From positions 1-7,399 of the forward strand of contig CAZMXI010000213.1 in the NCBI GenBank assembly GCA_964570205.1: DNA of 7,399 nt, written 5' to 3'. The position numbers and the translations under genes are program-made. Of the stretch, positions 4,952 to 7,399 are shown piece after piece; position 1 is the stretch's first letter; the number at the start of each line of letters is the position of its first letter. The notes under the pieces were generated by a model. That model worked only from the letters and a program-made list of their open reading frames with translations, did not search any database and was not told the origin of the DNA. This stretch comes from CAZMXI01 sp964570205. GTDB taxonomy: Bacteria; Planctomycetota; Phycisphaerae; Tepidisphaerales; Tepidisphaeraceae.

Positions 4952-6238
4952 ATGAACAAGCACTCTCGACGGGCTTTCCTGCGATGCACCGCCGCGGCCG
5001 GGTCGGCCGCAGTGTTTCCTTCGATCATCCCCGCCACGGTCCTGGGCGCAAACGCCCCCAGCAAGCGGGCCGCGCTCGGCCACATCGGCGTGGGCGGGCA
5101 GGGCGGCGGCGTCCTCCAGGGACTCCTGGGCGTCGGCCAGGGCCACACCGTTGCCGTCTGCGACACCATCCGCCAGCGCCGCGAGGCAGCCGCTCGAAAC
5201 GTCGAGAACTACTATGCCCGCCAGGCCGACAGGGCAGGCTATAAGGGTTGCCGCACTCACGCGGATTTCCGCGAACTGCTGGACAGCGGGGACATCGACG
5301 CCGTCGTCGTCGCCACCCCCGACCACTGGCATGTCCCCATCGCCATGGCCGCCGTCCGTGCTGGCAAGGATGTCTACGTCGAAAAGCCCCTGGGCGTCAG
5401 TATGGAGCAGAACAAGGCGATGCGCGCGGCGGTTCATCGACGCGGCGCGGTCTTCCAGTACGGCACGCAGCAGCGTTCCTTCAATCGCCACTGCGGCTTC
5501 GCCTGCGAACTGGTGCGCAACGGCTACATCGGCGATCTCAAGGCCATTCATGTCGTGGCCCCCAACGGCGAAACCGGCGGCCGCGCTGTGCCCCAGCCCG
5601 TGCCCGAGGGACTGGATTACGAGATGTGGCTGGGCCCAGCGCCCTTCGCGCCCTTTACCCAGGACCGTGTCTTCGGCACCGGCCGCTGGCACATTTACGA
5701 CTATGCGCTCGGCTTCATCGCCGGCTGGGGCGCGCATCCCCTGGACATCGCCCACTGGGGCTACCCGCACATTCCGGTCGAGTACGAAGGCACCGGCCGG
5801 ATTCCCACCGAAGGGCTGTTCGATACGGTGGTCGACTGGGACATCGTTGGACGTTACGCCAGCGGCATCGAGTTCACCCTGAAGCACGGCGGCGACAAGA
5901 CCACGTTTGTGGGCGACAAGGGATGGGTCGCTGCATCGCGCGGCGGCATCGCCGCCGAGCCTGCCTCATTGTTGAAGGTGACGATCAAGCCCGACGAAGT
6001 CCACCTGCTGCAGCACAACCACCATTACGAGGACTTCGTCCAGTGCGTGCTGACGCGAAGGACGCCGGTGAGCAACATTGACTCGGCCGTGCAGTCCGAC
6101 TTCATGAGCCACCTTGGCGACATCGCCATCCGCACCGGCCGGAAGATCAAGTGGAATCCCGAGAATGAAACAATCGTGGGCGACGAGCACGCCTCGCGAA
6201 TGATGCGCCGCGCCATGCGCGCCCCGTGGACATTGTGA
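4952..6238 (+). CDS. Tat-exported Gfo/Idh/MocA family oxidoreductase
   Basis: A 428-residue member of the NAD(P)-dependent sugar and inositol oxidoreductase family. The Tat signal is S5-R6-R7-A-F-L followed by a hydrophobic, alanine-rich stretch to about residue 32. The Rossmann fold then begins with G-V-G-G-Q-G (46-51), with D-H-W-H near 126-129 and the family E-K-P motif at 144-146. The C-terminal half has the substrate-side motif G-A-H-P-L-D-I-A-H-W (260-269), where H262, D265 and H268 are candidate catalytic residues. Exported members such as glucose-fructose oxidoreductase carry a tightly bound cofactor through the Tat system; a bound cofactor here is inferred from that. The substrate is unknown. 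Start choice: the ATG at 4952 has GGAG with a six-base spacer and puts the Tat motif at the N-terminus; in-frame starts at 4841 and 4940 are less suitable, and 4841 lies inside the terminator hairpin. Confidence 0.93.
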   Translation: MNKHSRRAFLRCTAAAGSAAVFPSIIPATVLGANAPSKRAALGHIGVGGQGGGVLQGLLGVGQGHTVAVCDTIRQRREAAARNVENYYARQADRAGYKGCRTHADFRELLDSGDIDAVVVATPDHWHVPIAMAAVRAGKDVYVEKPLGVSMEQNKAMRAAVHRRGAVFQYGTQQRSFNRHCGFACELVRNGYIGDLKAIHVVAPNGETGGRAVPQPVPEGLDYEMWLGPAPFAPFTQDRVFGTGRWHIYDYALGFIAGWGAHPLDIAHWGYPHIPVEYEGTGRIPTEGLFDTVVDWDIVGRYASGIEFTLKHGGDKTTFVGDKGWVAASRGGIAAEPASLLKVTIKPDEVHLLQHNHHYEDFVQCVLTRRTPVSNIDSAVQSDFMSHLGDIAIRTGRKIKWNPENETIVGDEHASRMMRRAMRAPWTL

Positions 6239-6271
6239 CCGCAAGGCTCGCCCTGGCCAGGAGGCGGCGCC

Positions 6272-7399
6272 TTACCGCGATGCGCCCGGCTCGATCTCGA
6301 GCGTCTGCTTCTTCTGGTTGCGGACCAGGTCGATGATGAGTTTCCGGCCGGGCGTCGCCTGTCGCACCTGGCGGGCAAGATCGGCTGCATCGCGAACCGC
6401 CCTGCCGTTGATCGCCTGGATATAGTCGTTGCCGCGCAGACCGACCTTGGCCGCCTCCGAGCCGGCAGGCGCCTCGGCCACGACCGCACCGCCGGCGTCG
6501 CGCGCCACGCCCAGGGCGGAGTATTCCTCGCCCGACAGGTTTCGAAGCGTCGCGCCCATCCAGTTCACGCGACGGTCGGCCGCGAGGGCGGGCCCATCGC
6601 TCGATTTCGGTTGCGGCAAAGCCGGCGTCCTGGCGATGGATTTCAACGATGCGGAGCGCACGCCGAACTGGTCCATCGCGAAGTTTCTGAACCCCAGTTT
6701 CAGGGCCGGAGAACCTTCCTTGACACGGTAGTCGCCCTTGGCGGGATCGATGAACATCGCATCTGCCTCGACGGACCCGGCGTCCAGGCCACTTTGTTGT
6801 CGGAATCCGGCCGCGGGCTTCGCCTCGGCCTGGCCGGGCCGGTGGAGCAGGTTCAGGTCGCACTCCCTGCCCCAGGGCTTGTTGACGCGAATGGGCCGGT
6901 AAGGTCCGAATACGATATTGCGGCGGAAGGCATCCTGACTGTTGCCGTACCACACATGCGGGTGAAACGAGTTATTCACCATGATGTTGTTTTCAACGAT
7001 GCGGTAGAACCCTTCTCGCAGCTTGATGCCGCCGTTGAGGCAGAGGTTGTCGCGGATCTCGTAGCGCGAAGAGCCGTCATCGAGGTCGATGTCCCACCCG
7101 TGATCGCAGCGCCAGCGGTTGTTGCGGAGGATGATGGGCTTGACCACATCCAGCAGCGGCAGGCCCTTGTGCTCGCCCAACGTGACGGTGTTCAGGTCGA
7201 TGTCCTGCAGCCCCCAGTAGCGGTCGCGGCCCCATGAGTTGAAGGAGCCGTGGTCGCCGGTTTCCAGGACCGTATTGAATACATCGCAGAACTCGATGAC
7301 GTGCCCGCCGAAAGTGCCTTCGGAGATGTTGATGCCGGCGCGCGGCACATCGTAAATGGAGCAATGACGGACGGTGATGCCCATCGACATGGAAATCTG
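6272..7399 (-). CDS. Right-handed beta-helix protein with C-terminal PDZ domain (5' end outside window)
   Basis: Only the last 375 codons are in the window; the frame is open at the right edge, so the N-terminus, including any export signal, is missing. Counting from the Met at 7390, residues 1-165 show the asparagine-rich turns of a parallel beta-helix (R-N-N at 89-91, R-D-N near 113-115, E-N-N at 133-135, R-R-N near 156-158) and the charged stretch D-H-G-W-D-I-D-L-D-D (96-105). A region typical of the end of beta-helix glycosidases follows (F-I-D-P-A-K-G-D-Y, 213-221). After a linker, residues about 283-367 form a PDZ domain with the carboxylate-binding-type loop G-L-R-G-N-D-Y-I-Q-A-I-N-G (317-329). 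Probably an extracytoplasmic polysaccharide-acting enzyme; the exact glycoside hydrolase or lyase family is not resolved. It converges on the oxidoreductase with a 33-base gap. Confidence 0.88.
   Translation of the reverse strand, partial: QISMSMGITVRHCSIYDVPRAGINISEGTFGGHVIEFCDVFNTVLETGDHGSFNSWGRDRYWGLQDIDLNTVTLGEHKGLPLLDVVKPIILRNNRWRCDHGWDIDLDDGSSRYEIRDNLCLNGGIKLREGFYRIVENNIMVNNSFHPHVWYGNSQDAFRRNIVFGPYRPIRVNKPWGRECDLNLLHRPGQAEAKPAAGFRQQSGLDAGSVEADAMFIDPAKGDYRVKEGSPALKLGFRNFAMDQFGVRSASLKSIARTPALPQPKSSDGPALAADRRVNWMGATLRNLSGEEYSALGVARDAGGAVVAEAPAGSEAAKVGLRGNDYIQAINGRAVRDAADLARQVRQATPGRKLIIDLVRNQKKQTLEIEPGASR

Noticed and set aside
6249..6266. Hairpin between the convergent oxidoreductase and beta-helix genes (CCTGGCCAGG core)
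   Set aside because: Only a short bulged stem with no T-tract on either strand; not enough to call a terminator.
1..7399. CRISPR array, tRNA, rRNA or transposase
   Set aside because: None seen: there are no regularly spaced long repeats, no cloverleaf-like sequence noticed by eye, and no transposase motif or flanking inverted repeats.

Overview
The window is GC-rich DNA from a free-living bacterium, most likely a planctomycete (Phycisphaerae or a related class). This is an inference from the gene set: two Tat-exported proteins (a lipoprotein and a Gfo/Idh/MocA oxidoreductase), a CHRD protein with a PEP-CTERM sorting tail, and a beta-helix/PDZ protein. No rRNA or marker gene is present to confirm it.

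Layout. (1) Bases 1-1710 (+) hold a compact two-gene type II restriction-modification operon: a beta-class SPPY DNA methyltransferase, then a 250-residue nuclease resembling BglII around its active-site strand. (2) Bases 1711-2655 hold one small unrecognised minus-strand gene (1747-2049) with a strong Shine-Dalgarno site, a 10-N assembly gap at 2165-2174, and about 480 bases with no convincing gene. That stretch is strongly C-over-G on the + strand and carries short degenerate repeats, including two separate triplets of an ATG-starting heptamer on an exact 10-bp period. (3) Bases 2656-4104 (-) encode a Tat-exported lipoprotein that looks like a six-hairpin (alpha/alpha toroid) carbohydrate-active protein. 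(4) A divergent intergenic region (4105-4234) holds a plausible sigma70 promoter and a small palindrome. It leads into a CHRD/PEP-CTERM protein (4235-4792), which ends at a textbook rho-independent terminator. (5) Bases 4952-6238 (+) encode the Tat-signal Gfo/Idh/MocA oxidoreductase. It converges on a minus-strand beta-helix protein with a C-terminal PDZ domain, which runs off the right edge.

How the parts relate. The right two thirds reads as an extracytoplasmic, probably polysaccharide-related set: two exported candidate carbohydrate-active proteins, an exported NAD(P)-type sugar oxidoreductase and a surface-sorted CHRD protein. They are separate transcription units, not one operon. The left part is a defence module, and its adjacency to the rest depends on the join across the N gap. 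I found no clearly undescribed multi-gene system. The most interesting items are the BglII-like nuclease with an altered active-site spacing and an acidic tail, the small minus-strand gene next to it, and the 10-bp-phased heptamer repeats.
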